A stretch of DNA of 64,000 bases from Sequoia sempervirens (taxonomy: Eukaryota > Streptophyta > Pinopsida > Cupressales > Cupressaceae): assembly GCA_007258455.2 (NCBI GenBank), contig VDFB02296798.1, positions 1 to 64,000 of the forward strand, given 5' to 3'. Of the stretch, positions 24,266-35,830 are shown piece by piece; within the stretch, counting starts at the first letter, position 1, and every line of letters starts with the position of its first letter. The position numbers and the translations under genes were made by a program. The notes beneath the pieces were generated by a model. The model was not told where the DNA came from, did no database searches, and saw only the letters and a program-made list of their open reading frames with translations.

Positions 24266-25820
24266 TCTACTTGCAAGGTCGGGGTTTTTCCCCGACCTTG
24301 GAAGTCAAAGTTGCAAAATTAAAAAGGTTGCAAGGTCGACTTTTTTTGCCGACCTTGCAAGTTACCAAACAAATGTCGGCAAATCTTTGTTTCACATGAG
24401 TGCATTTATTATGGGTTTTAATGGCTTTCAAATCGGCTGTAAAAAATGTTTTAGCTTGTTTTTCTTCCTCATTTCATTTGTCATTCTTCTTATTTCACCT
24501 TCTGCAAGTTCCTTTTAATCTTGCAAGTTTGTTTTTACACGAATCGTGCTAGATTTGGGTTGGTTTTGAATCAGGGTTTTCGTCATTTGCATTTCCTTTC
24601 AGGTATGTTTTGTTTTTATCCTTTTTCTATGCATTTGTTTTGTATTTTTATCTAGGGTTTCATTCTCGTTTCCGCTTTCATTTTCATTGAAATCTTTTCA
24701 AAGGTTTTAATTACATTGTTAGATTCCTGTTTGATTAAAAACCCTAGTCTTTGATGCGCAAACCCTATTGTCTCCCATTTTTGTTTTCCATTTTAGGGTT
24801 TGTGCATCGCGGGATTCAAGTCCCGCTATGCATGGTTTTTGTCATGTGGTTTGGTTTATCAAACCCGCTAGGGTTTTTTGTGGGTTTGATGTATATAAAC
24901 TTTGGACGAACCTGCATATTTGCGAATTATTACTGCGTCCAAAACATGAACATTATTGGTGTTTTTTATCATGCATTCAAACAAATTAATACTTGTTTGA
25001 TTGGTGATTTCCACCAATCAAACAACGAGTCGTGAAATTCCAAAGTTGTTTGTGCCATCGGTGGTTTCCACTGATTGTGCATATGGAAGCACAAGCCCAT
25101 ACTTTTATGAGCGGTGTTTTTCACATACAAGTATGAACTTGTCGCCCCCTTCAAACATTAAAGTTTGAACATGTATTACCAAAGTTGCAGGGTCAGGGTT
25201 TTTACTCGACCTAGCGTGAACAAAACCCTTTTTGTTTTCACCATCGGGAATTTTTGCCAATGGTGCATACAATGTTCATTGACGCCGTTTTGCCCATATC
25301 GCAAGGTCGGGGAAATTCCCCGACCCTGCAATAGCTTGTTCAGAACATCGTTTGCCATATGTATGGTCAGGGAATTTCTTCGACTCTACAAACTTTCCAA
25401 TGCCTTGTGTGTAACCGCGGTGTAAAATCCCGTATAGACACATGTCAAAATTTGACCAATGACACTTGCACAATCGACAATTTTTCGCTGATTGTGGACA
25501 TAAAAACAAACTAGCAAAGCTAAAATGTATGGTCGGGGTTTTTTCCCACCTATACAACAAAAAAGCTTAATGATATGTAATGTCGTGAAAAAAGTCTGAC
25601 ATTGTATAAACTATAATTCTACCCCCCTTTACTTGCATAGTCGGTATTTTCTAACGATTTTGCAAAGAGCAAAGTTACTACCCTACTCACAATGTTGTTA
25701 AAATGTTGACAACTTTGCAACCTTTTTGCAAACATCCATATCTGCTTGCAATAGCGTTGTTTTTCAGCGTAGATGCATACCTAGCTCATTTTCACTTGCA
25801 ACGTCGCTAAATTTTAGCGA
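24266..25820 (+). repeat. Array of ~15-20 short hairpins with T-rich loops
   Basis: Successive inverted repeats lie every 40-110 bases. Best examples: CAAGGTCGGGG/CCCCGACCTTG with TTTTT loop (24274-24300), TTGCAAGGTCG/CGACCTTGCAA (24329-24360), TGCATcGCGGGA/TCCCGCtATGCA (24803-24832), GTTTGATTGGTG/CACCAATCAAAC (24995-25023), CACCATCGGG/..CCAATGGTG (25239-25265), GCAAGGTCGGGG/CCCCGACCCTGC (25301-25329), CACAATC/GATTGTG (25469-25496), TCGCTAAA/TTTAGCGA (25804-25819). Stem sequences differ but both arms change together. No protein reading explains this. Confidence 0.8.
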
Positions 25821-26073
25821 TCCTACGCATTTTTTCCAAAATTTTCCCAACACTAGGACATTTTCCCGTTTCACCAAATTGACTGCTCGCACTTCGTTTT
25901 TTGCACTCAAGCCCCAATTTTCGCGTAGTCACTCTATTTTTCACACTCATTGCAATTTCCAATGTGCAAATATTTTCCTAACATTGCCAAAATGCTAATC
26001 TTGTTATGTAGTTTTTTGTGCATGTTTTTCAAGAATCTCACATCTGCATTCCTGAAAAATCAATCACTTGCCA

Positions 26074-26316
26074 ATGACGGATCTGTCTCCTAGCAAGGGG
26101 AAAGCCATGAAATACAAATATCAAGGAGTATTTCCAGCGACTGTGGTTTAGTCAAATGTCGATGAGATCAAGGACACAGAGATCGGGCATGTCGACATAT
26201 TTGAGTTTTTGGAGAGGACTAAGAAACAACCTCTAGATAGTGGTATGAGGTCAATTGTTGAGAGCAACATACATCTAGTGTCCTCATTTCCAGTGGCGGC
26301 TTAGAACCTCGTGTCA
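26074..26316 (+). pseudogene. Start of an unknown retroelement ORF (ORF C), truncated
   Basis: An ATG at 26074 opens MTDLSPSKGKAMKYKYQGVF. After an in-frame TAG at 26149 the frame continues with EIKDTEIGHVDIFEFLERTK and SIVESNIHLVSSFPVAA. It is cut at 26317 by an LTR. No family is recognised. By position (after an LTR and a hairpin-rich leader) it resembles the unknown ORFs at 36697 and 49484, but I cannot show sequence homology by eye. Confidence 0.4.
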
Positions 26317-27421
26317 TGTCCCAAATTTTAATTGGGACCTATTCTCTCATCGCCAGATAATTGGTGTTTTTTCAACACCATAATAACTATATTTAAAAAT
26401 AATATTAGATATGAAATTTAAACTATTAAAAAATAACATTTAAATTTATAATCTTTGGCCGACCTTCCTTGAGGTAGGTGCTAAAAATAATTTTGAGGCT
26501 GACTTCTTCTATGATGCAAATGTTCTCTATTAATATGAGTTTGTTTGGGCTAAAGTAGGATCACGATTGAGAAGAAAAGCTTGTTGCTTTGATAGGGATG
26601 AAACCCCTCGCCACTGCCTCTAGGAGAGATGAAACCCTCTGCTTGCGAATTCGTGATTCCTATTTCCATTTGCCTATCTTTAGCCTAGCATATGCAGCGA
26701 TCACACTTGCTTGGATGAGACGAAAGCCTCATTCAGGGGCGTCAAGGGTATCCAACACTGACTGGAATACGGGAGGCCATCATCAATTCATCAACTATAG
26801 AGGAACCGTCAATCATACCTGGCCATCATTCCTAATACTGAGCCGACACATTCATTTTGGCCTATTTGCATACACAGGGAGATATTGCGGCAATACATCT
26901 GGCAAATCCGGTACAACTCTCATATGTCGGGCTAGCTGATTACTGCCACTATTTTGAACTGATTTCAAAATGCCATACTAGGATTCTCGATTGCTGTGTG
27001 ATTGTTTGTTCTCTGCAATCGTATTTTTCAGCATTCTATTATATAGTGTTTTTCATTAAGATATGAGAATTTGTATATGTTGTATTGAGCATGCTCTTTG
27101 TTGCGAACATATTTGGGTTTATATATATATATATATCAGGGACATCTTTCTTGTGTTACTTTTTACCATGGTGCATAATCAGAATTGGAAGTCTAGGTTG
27201 GATATTCTCTGCTGTTGATTATAATTCAGATTGCAATATATGTATATTCATAGATCAATTATTTTTCTGTATCAACTTCATTGCTGTTATTGAGTCTTTA
27301 GTTGCTCATCTACGTTATTCGTGAGTCAATCTGCTATTGAAGTCTAACCAAATTTGGACATGAAGTGTTTGAGGTTAACAAATTGTTGTAGCTGAGCATA
27401 ATCAGGGTCTAGCACCTTACA
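26317..27421 (+). mobile_element. LTR (1105 bp) with initiator-Met-type primer site
   Basis: It begins TGTCCCAAATTTTAATTGGGAC, of which GTCCCAA/TTGGGAC form a stem. It ends CACCTTACA just before TGGTATTAGAGCC. TG...CA ends plus a near-consensus primer site define a 5' LTR in plus orientation. No second copy is in the window, so the left end is inferred. Confidence 0.65.
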
Positions 27422-27422
27422 G

Positions 27423-27435
27423 TGGTATTAGAGCC
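27423..27435 (+). promoter_or_regulatory. Primer-binding site, initiator tRNA-Met type
   Basis: TGGTATTAGAGCC differs by one base from the canonical TGGTATCAGAGCC. It directly follows an LTR-like CTTACA end, the usual layout for Ty1/copia and many gypsy elements. Confidence 0.8.
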
Positions 27436-27930
27436 GGTGTGTCCTACTAGCCTGCAGGTCCATTTTGATGCATCTAGATCTACTTTGGACAAGAGAAATG
27501 ACATAGATTGGAGACATAGATTACCTAATTTCTTACCTAGAGTGGAGGACATAGACCCTGTCAAAGAGCTATTCCTAAAAGCACGGGAAAAGAAGAGTAC
27601 ACGTCTGAAGGCCCCAAAATTTTGGACCAATACCAAAGTTTGTTAGATCACACAAAGGCTTGCATTCCCCTTGATGTGTACTTAAAGTTGACGGCAATCG
27701 AGTGCCACTACCCCCACAAAAAGGGACTTTATGACTACATAAGGTGAAAGAAGAAAGAAGAAGAAGATTCAAAACTGCCAAGGAAGTGATTAAAGGGTCA
27801 GAGCCAGAAGAATCATTATTGAAATAAGAAGAGCCCAAGGACTTGGAACGTGAGCCAAACACACAAAAGGAGGAAGTCGTAGAAGTGATTGAGTCCTATT
27901 GTACCCAAAATAATTTTTTAGCTTCATTAA
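27436..27930 (+). pseudogene. Remnant coding interior after the primer site
   Basis: Short open pieces follow the primer site (RNDIDWRHRLPNFLPRVEDI, then LKAREKKSTRLK). Farther on are acidic, lysine-rich pieces such as EEPKDLEREPNTQKEEVVEV and VIESYCTQNNFLASLRHF. It may be the start of gag or of a leader ORF. Stops and frame changes are frequent. Unrecognised. Confidence 0.35.
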
Positions 27931-28539
27931 GGCATTTTGCTAAAAATGGATAAAACCTTGTGAATTTGTTGTCAAAAGTCAACATAAGTCAAAGTCTCTG
28001 AAAATAGCAATTGTCTATTCTTAGAAATTTTTGAACGACAAACAAAGCATGAGGTTTTTCTAGGTTTTATGTCAAGAGGATACTTGCAAAATTTTGAAAA
28101 TTCTGAAATTAGGGTTTCAGGCCCCTATTTTTAGAAAAATTCTAAATCTAGGATCTTTCCAAAAATGACTCAAAATGATTTTGATAGGTTAATTCTTCGT
28201 CACGATCACACTGGTGAAGTCAAAATCACCAAAGAGTTAGTTTTACTCTAGTGGGTCTATTTCACTTTTTTTTGGGAAAAGTTAGGACCTCTGAGGTCAT
28301 CAATGGCAGATGGTGAAGAGCACAAAGATATACTGAGAGGGGGGGAGGGGTGAATCAGTATATCAACTAACTTTTTCCCTCTTAACTCTTATCAACTTCA
28401 AACTCTAATACAAATCAACTATGCAAGAATATCTCAATATGAACAAGTTGACACCAAGATTTTACGTGGAAACCCTTACGGGAGAAAACCACGGTACAAA
28501 CAATGTACTTTATGAATTATATAAACTTTTACAATGAAT

Positions 28540-28768
28540 GTAGGCACCAACCTACTTGAATCACCAAATAAGTAGTTTAGTAGGAACCAACCTACAAAGA
28601 GCACCAACCCTTAATCCTGATTTAGTAGGCACCAACCTACAAGGAGCTTCAACCCCTAAAGCTGATTTAGTAGGCACCAACCTACAAGGAGTACCAACTT
28701 CTAAAGCTGATTTAGTAGGCACCAACCTACAAGGAGTACCAACCCCTACTTGCCAAGCACCAACCTAG
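28540..28768. repeat. 45-bp tandem repeat inside family-S LTR, copy 2
   Basis: Five blocks of GTAGGCACCAACCTAC type (one reads GTAGGAACC), spaced at about 45 bases in the regular part. Spacers AAGGAGCTTCAACCCC and CTAAAGCTGATTTA are shared. The plus-strand ORF with VGTNLQG repeats is a by-product of this array. Confidence 0.88.
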
Positions 28769-30021
28769 CAAAGATTATAATTTGAATGAATAGTGTTCCA
28801 CCTTCAATGTTGCTTCCTCAACGGATGATGGACAATTCTGCTCAAACAATCTTCTTACAAATCTGATGTGTATGTTTTGTCTTCAATACTAATCACTGTA
28901 TCCAAAATCTGCACTTATTCCAGTTCAATCTGCTTTATAAGATCTGCATATATTCTTTCACAAATCTGATCCAAACTGTGCACAATCTCCTTTTAGAAAA
29001 CCGATCATAACCATTCACAATCTTCTCATAATTTAGTCTTCAAGATAGTCCTTAATCTGCACATATTCCTCTTTGTAATCTGCCTTATTTTCTTCACACA
29101 ATTCTCATGAATAGTTCATTGATCACAATGTCATTCATTTAGATCTGCAACATGACTCTCACAAGTCTATACTTTATCTCAATTTGACTCTACCTTGTGA
29201 TGTAGGACACCTCTTTAAAGCTCACACAGAAATATATATCTCTGCACTCTGCTGGTTTTCAATCCTCCAATCTGCTGTGTATTTATTATACACTCCTTTG
29301 TTTTTACTCTACACCAACTTCTGTTTTCACAACACATACATTCATTCTCTTTTCAACTCAGATTTTACAAACTCCAACACATGCTTGTGTTTTAATAATA
29401 TAACACTTTATTCACACACCATACTCACAGCTTCAGATAATATATATTTTTCACTCTGCAATCTAGATGATATGAACTTTTATTCCATTACACACAACTC
29501 ACTGCAAATAATATTTATTTCATTTAACTCCGATTCAGATCATATCCTTTCTCTATCATAAATGATATTCAAGGTTACCCCAAGTTTCCGGGACGGGGAC
29601 AGTAGGGGACGGCGGGACGAGTCCCCAAGTTTCCAATTTTTGAGGCCAAAATTAGGGACGATAGGGGACGGCTATATAAAAATATAGAGAAAATTTTAAA
29701 ATATAGGGAAATTTCAAATATTCAATAGATAACATGAATAAGGCATGCATAATACACATTATAGAACATTAACATATAACATTTGTGTTAAACATTATGC
29801 CAATACTCAATAGAGTTAATACGCATTCAAAATTAACATACAGTTACATGAATCATGAAACAACCTCCAAGTTATAATTTATAAACTTATATCAAAATGC
29901 CCAAAGGCTACATTGCTGCCATATAGTTTTAAAGTTTCAGATTGCTATGAAAATCAAAATACAATATCGTATGTCAATAATGAATACAAATTTACAAAAT
30001 AAACAAAGAGCATTGCTGCCC

Positions 30022-32371
30022 CTAATCATCTCTCATAACTGCATCAAAATTAGAGTCATCCTTTGAGTCACTGCCACCGTAATGCTCCTCCTCAGCCAAT
30101 GGGATCCCAACCAAGCCCTCAGCTGTCTCCTCCTCATCTACCTGAGCCGTGTCCTCGGGATCAATATCCCACTGTAGAGCTGGAGTTTGTCGATACTTTG
30201 GAGTCTGTCGATCCTGAAGCCGAAGAGCACTATGAACGGCCACTAGCTTCTCCGCTCGTCTAGAGGTAAGTCTATTCCTCTTGACGGAGTGGATAAAGCT
30301 ATATGTGGACCAATTTCTCTCTGCAGCAGAGGAACTAGCAACCTGTGCAAGAAGGCGAGTGGCAAGTATCTTCAATTGTGGTGTATCTCTCCCATGATAG
30401 GTCCACCATCCAATAGGGTTCCCTTGAGCTAATATAGCTCTATCCAACCTCGCCTGTGGTTTGCTCAAGTTTGGGCCATTAAGATTAGCAAAGTCTAGAA
30501 ATTGTGACCGAAGTATTGAAGCTTGCTCGGCTGGATAAATCTTTTCAATGGCCGTGTGAACCCATCTAAAACCTCAGCATCATCACATGGAGGCACCCTA
30601 CCATCCCTTGGTGCATACCATTTTGGATTTAGAGCAAAGGCAGCCATATGAAGCGGGGTGTTCATTGTATTCCACCTCCGCGTCACAATGGGCCTAATGT
30701 GTTGCTCATATAAATCCAAAGTGGGGTCCTTTGCCAAAATAACTTGCCTGATCTTCCCAAGCATAGTGTCAAATGTCTCATATATCTCTCCAAGACTAGG
30801 AGAGTCTGTATCAGCATATCTAATGACATCTACAATGGGCGAGATAAAGGAGCAAATATATCTGCAAAATGCAAACAAAAAGTTCAAAATAATTAGTTGA
30901 CAAGTTATTTGACATGTTAGAAACTTCAAAAGTTGGAACATTGGACAATAAAATTAAAATATTAAAATCAGAAATTTAATATGAAAATCAGCCATCTAAT
31001 ATGTCTTACCTCACATTGGCCCACCAATCATCATCGAGGATCTTTTGTTTGATGCTCTTTCCTTGAGTAGAACTTGCATTAGGCCATCTAGTCCACTCAG
31101 CATTGACCATCATCAGTTGTAGAGGCTCATGCACCTCAACCATCCTCTCCAATAGGATGAAGTATGTGGCATATCTACATTCATTAATTCAATGATTCAT
31201 TAAAAAATAAAAATTTAAAACAAAATCAGATTATGAATACAAATTGAAAGTGAAACAAAATGAAGTAAATGGCATACCTTGTATCAACAGGTTTGAGAAA
31301 CTCCTTCTTTGAAAATGTCCTGAAAAGAGCAAGTGAGGTGTGGTGGTTGCAAATGAACATCTGAATTTCTCTAGCTTCTGCCACCGTTTTCTTCACCCAA
31401 TCCATCTTCCCTATGTCTTTCAATGCATTGTTCAATGCATGAACACAACATGGGGTCCAAAATATGTGCCTGTAAGTACCCTCCACCATCAACCCAGCCG
31501 ATTTGCACACACGTGCTGAATCGGTGATCACCTGCACCACATTTGCAGCCCCAACCTCCTCCATGGCATCTCTCAAAATGGAAAATTGGAAGTCAGCATC
31601 CTTATGTCTCCCTGAACAATCTACGACTCTAAGAAAATAAGAACCAGCAGGGCATGTGACTATGACATTGATGAATGGCCGATGTCTACAATTAGTCCAC
31701 CCATCCATCACTATAGAGCACCCCGTCCTCATCCATGTTTGTCTCATCTCCTCCATTAACACATTAACTTTGGAGTACTCTTTGTGTAGGAGGGTGGTGC
31801 GTAGCTTATGATCTCCAGGGGGTACGAATGAAGGACCAACAGTGGCTAAGTCTTTCACCATTTGTTTGAAATAAGAGGAACGGGCCACATGAAATGGAAT
31901 GGCATGGTAAAAAAGGAATTTGGCAATGGAGGATTTAGAGGTTTCTCGTGCTTGGTTTTGAAACATGGACTCAACTGAGGCTGCCTTATCACTACCAATC
32001 ATCTTCCTCTTTCCTCTTAAGATAACACTACTACCAACCGTGGAAGGACTAGGAGTAGGAGTAGGCATAGATGATTGTGAACTTGGGAAAGAAGGAGACC
32101 CACCTTGAACCCCACCATCACATTCCATTTGAATTTTTTGGCACTCTATAAATAGTGCATCTGTCAATGAAAGACACGCTCTAACTCCATGGCCCACCTC
32201 ACCCAAAAAATGAGACCTAACTCTAGTGTAGCTGCCCCTAAACTTCTTTTCACAAACATGGCAAAACCAAACCCTACTCTCCCTTGAATTTTTTTGTCTT
32301 TCACCCATGGGTGTCACAAATTGAAGGAATGGTTTTTTTTTGTCTAGTGGGTGTTTTGCGTAGTCCTTCAT
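30022..32371 (-). pseudogene. hAT transposase (BED finger, DUF659, hAT dimerisation), 3 exons, one frameshift
   Basis: The transposase would cut and move the enclosing element. Exons: 32371-31278, 31174-31010, 30861-30022, each with GT/AG borders that keep phase. Exon 1 has a BED-type finger (VWFCHVCEKKF, then H and H in VRSHFLGEVGHG), IAKFLFYHAIPFHVARSSYF, IVMDGWTNCRHRPFINVIV with the first catalytic Asp, VVQVITDSARVCKSAG and WTPCCVHALNNALKDI. Exon 3 has the dimerisation block SSSAAERNWSTYSFIHSVKR, RRAEKLVAVHSALRLQ and an acidic tail. A one-base frameshift near 30562, just after VLDG, breaks the frame; otherwise open. Confidence 0.9.
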
Positions 32372-32879
32372 AGTTTTGGTATTGACCTATTGGTTGATGA
32401 AGGATGGTGTTGGGTAGGGGTTGTTTGCTCTCTAGTTTGCCTTCTAACTTGCATTTCAACTTCACTATCACTCCCACCCTCACTGCTGCTCATGTCTTTT
32501 GTTTTTAGAATGCAAGTTTAGACTGAAAATGCAAAAAAATAAAAAAAATCAGACTATTTATACTTCATATTTTGCAAAAAAATGAAAAATGAGAATAGAG
32601 AAAGGAAATGCATACCTCTTTGATGGATTTGCACTCCCAACAACACTATTTCAACCTCCTCTCCTCCTTCAAACTGCTGCTCCTTTTCCTTCAATGGCTG
32701 CAATTTTTTTTCTTCTCAAACCCTTGGCTGCTCATACAAACAAAATGAATACAATGAAGTTTTAGAGGCCTCTTTTCTTTCATAAAAGAGTGCAAAATAG
32801 TAGGTCCCAAACATGCCATGTAGGCAGGGCTTTTTTAAAAAAAAATTATGCTTTTTTAAAAAAGTTCATGCGCTTTAAA

Positions 32880-33125
32880 ACGCGGGGGACGGCTGGCCTT
32901 CCCCGGGACGGTTGAGGGACAGCTCAGCCGTCCCCCTTCCATCCCCGGGACTGGTCAGCCGTCCCCCTTTGGGGATACGGCATCCCCCCGTCCCCGGGAC
33001 GTTTCCCGTGTTTTGTCAAAAAAGGGGGACGGTCCTCCCCCGTCCCCTTGCTGTCCTCTGGTACCCGAGACGTCCCCGGAACCGGGACGGGGGATTTGGG
33101 GGGGGGGATGCGTCCCCGGGTAACC
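32880..33125. repeat. GC-rich subterminal repeats of the hAT element
   Basis: About 245 bases contain many copies of GGGGGACGG, GCCGTCCCC, CCCCGGGAC and related motifs in both orientations, against an AT-rich background. The left end has a shorter set (29585-29670, GGGACGGGGACAG, GGGGACGGCG). Such repeats in hAT elements are usually transposase binding sites. That role is inferred. Confidence 0.7.
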
Positions 33126-34599
33126 CTGATGATATTCAATAAAATCCATAACACGGATCTCTCTATTCTTCGGATGATATACAATTTATACCCAGCACGT
33201 GTTTTATGATATAATCTTTATTTCACACATACAACTCATTCCCACTTTAAATCTGATTTGGATATCAAATATATAAGTTGCTCAAGAATTGCAACCCTTT
33301 GATGAAAGAACACATCATTTAAAAAATCTGTCTCTTCATGTCTTAATCACATCTTTTCAGATGTGTCTTTTCGCAAACTCATACCATTTCAATCTTAATT
33401 GCACCTCTTCAAACAAAAACTCTTATTAATAATAACTCAAATCATTCCAATGGTTTGATTTAATTTAATTTTCAATGGAAATCTGAAGTCTCCTTTTGGA
33501 TCGCACACCTTCATGTAGTAATTAATTTTTGTTTTTATAATTCTAAAGTTACATAAAATAAACCGTACTCCTTCAGATTTCTTAAATCATACCACTTCAA
33601 ATTTGTAAATAAGACAAATTTGTCTTATATGCTTTTTGTTTTATTCACAAAACAAAAAGATCGCAGCCTTCTATGGAAACGTTGCATTTTTATTTATTTA
33701 GACTTTTGTCTTATTAGACTTTGTCTTCTAATGCCACCTTTTCATAAAGCAATATGAATCGATACCTTCTCATATTTAATTATTTAACAAGCAATTGTGC
33801 TTTAACAAATAAATCTGTTGTCTAATATAGAAGCACTGCCTTTTAAAGACTTTCGTCTTTTACTTATTTTTGTCTTTTTCTTATTCCGTCTTTTTTTGGT
33901 TTTTGTTTTGTTTTTTTTTTTCTCTGTTTTGTCTTTTCCTGTTTATTTATTTTTAAATGCTTCTCTTTAATTTTTATTTTTGTTCTTTTTTTGCCATTTG
34001 ACCTAGTCTGAGTTCTTTTCTGAAATTGAATCATTATTTGCTGAGATTGAATCATAGATAGAAATTGACCTTGTCTAAGTTCTCCAATGATTTCATGAAA
34101 GGCTGTGATTGGTGTAAACTGTTATGTCTACAACAATTGATCTGATTTCTGCTTTCCTTTTGGATCTGCATACTTATAAAAACTGTTCATGCTTTTCAAA
34201 AATCTCTCTTCTGATATAACTCTGATGCATTCTCTAAATAGTACCACATTCAGATCTGTTTTTCTATTGTATATATTCTTTCTTAAATCATGGCATAATT
34301 TCACTTTATGCTTGCCATTCGGATTCATGATTTTGGACTGGTTGTCACTTAGAAAGTGCAAAGTTCATGTATTTACCTTATGACTTTTCTTTCTTGTCAA
34401 GTATGCTGGTATGTATACACTTCTTATAATCTTTACTTAAGCTTGTTCAATGTCTTTATCCTTCATGATCTTTATCCTTCATGATATCAATGATAACCTC
34501 CAACTATCTCAACTTGAGCACCTTTGACATCAATGACAATATTTCCAACAGATGGTTTGTACCGTGTCTCAGAATCTAAGCCTCAAACACACCACAGAA

Positions 34600-35830
34600 G
34601 AATCTATGGTGAAAGATGCTCGAAAGATGCTCAACGATGGAGGGGAATTTCAAAAGTTGAAAAATGCAAAAACTAAACTAAGTGTGGAAAAAGGACACCT
34701 TGTCACAAGGGAGATGCCTTTGCAGTGAATGTCTTCCTCAACTTTTCAATGTCTGTGCATGTGAAGTGATGAAAGCAATCACAATAGTCAACACCTTCGC
34801 GTTAGCAACAACGGTGATCATTGCAATCGATGACATGGTGAACGCAAAGAGAAAGAGGTTGAAAATCACTAACTCTAGAGCCAAAAGCGCCTCTGTTGGT
34901 GAGGGGTGCTCATGAATTCAAGGCCAAATGCAGTTGTTAAGATTTGCAAAACCAGTCATCCTCTTCAGAATTCTGCAAGCTTTCTGACGGATCGCCATGC
35001 AAGTTCAACAGGTTAATCGAGCGCTCGCCAATGAAGATGAAGTAGAAAATGTTGAAAGTCAAGGCAAGTTAAAAAACGTGAAAAATTGGCTAAGTATAGA
35101 GAAAAAAGCACCCTTCTAGCAAAAGGCGCCTAGGAATTTGGAGCATCAGATATTGCTTTCAGGCTTGATGACTTCCAAGATCTTGTCAGAGTTGATTAGT
35201 CTCCGTGATGAAACCGTTAGTAGATTCACTAGAGTAGTCAAACATCCAACAACGAAGACTAAATTGGAGCATTTTGTCAGGGGTTACAAAGTGAAAATTG
35301 TATCTCAGAAGCACAAAAGTGCCCTTGCAGGCCAGGGGTGCCTAGGAATTTGAAACTCCTGAATCAATTTTTAGAGTTTGCACAACCAGTCATCCTTTCC
35401 GAGATTCTTCCAGCTTTGCGATGGATTCAAACATCCAGTTCACGGGGATCATCAATCACCTACAATTGTAGATCGAAGCATGGGAGGTCAAATTGGAGGA
35501 GTTTGAAAATGATTAAAAAATTGGTTAAGTTTGGCAAACAAAAGCACCTTATCTTAAGAAGGTGCCTAGATATTTGAGCCATCAGAACTACTTTTCAGGC
35601 TTTGCGGATTCCAAAAACATCTCCTCAGATTTGATCATACTCTATAGTGAATCTATCAGCCAAACCTCAGGATGAATTAGATGAGCAGAATCAGGGATCA
35701 AACAGAGGCAGTTTATCAAGAAAAAGTTGAAATTCTACAAAAATATTCAAACACTAGCAAGGTGGCATCCAAAGTCAACTCCAGTTAAGATTTTTGAAGA
35801 CTTTCTCATGTCTAGGCGGCCCAAAATTTG
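34600..35830 (+). repeat. ~215-bp tandem repeat, ~6 units, each with a hairpin
   Basis: GGTGCCTAGGAATTTG-like boxes recur at about 34708, 34900, 35124, 35335, 35558 and 35770. Each is preceded by an A-rich AAAAGCACC block. Arms pair with compensating changes: AAAAGCACCTT / AAGGTGCC, AGCACCCTT / AAGGCGCCT, AGTGCCCTTG / CAGGGGTGCC, AGCGCCTC / GAGGGGTGCT. The units are about 190-225 bases and diverged. They lie upstream of the unknown ORF at 36697. Confidence 0.7.

Larger units (their letters stand above)
29570..33128 (-). mobile_element. hAT transposon (3559 bp), nearly complete
   Basis: The 8-bp target duplication ATGATATT is perfect on both sides (29562-29569 and 33129-33136). The termini are short inverted repeats: left CAAGGTTACCCC, right (reverse complement) CAGGGTTACCCG. 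Subterminal regions are packed with GGGACGG/CCGTCCC motifs. Between them lies a minus-strand three-exon transposase with BED-type zinc finger, DUF659-like region and C-terminal dimerisation domain. Perfect duplication and one detectable frameshift suggest recent insertion. Confidence 0.93.
28314..34550 (-). mobile_element. Solo LTR, family S, copy 2, carrying a hAT transposon
   Basis: It has the same ends as copy 1 (plus strand TGAAGAGCACAAAG...ATTTCCAACA). Perfect 5-bp target duplications GATGG lie at 28309-28313 and 34551-34555. Without the nested hAT element (29570-33128) and its duplication the LTR is about 2.67 kb, longer than copy 1, mainly through AT-rich sequence and simple repeats in its right part. 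No internal retroelement domains. Confidence 0.92.

Noticed and set aside
24266..25820. CRISPR array or row of bacterial-type terminators
   Set aside because: The spacing is irregular, the repeats are not identical, there are no cas genes, and the setting is a plant nuclear genome. Hairpins with T-runs here lie in the loop, not after the stem.
28556..28768. Plus-strand ORF with regular VGTNLQG repeats
   Set aside because: It is the translation of the 45-bp DNA repeat in the solo LTR. No start context or conservation, and the LTR reads on the other strand.
30063..30263. Plus-strand ORF opposite the transposase
   Set aside because: It is a shadow of the hAT transposase C-terminal exon.
32912..33184. 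Proline/arginine-rich ORFs on both strands
   Set aside because: They are by-products of the GC-rich subterminal repeats of the hAT element.
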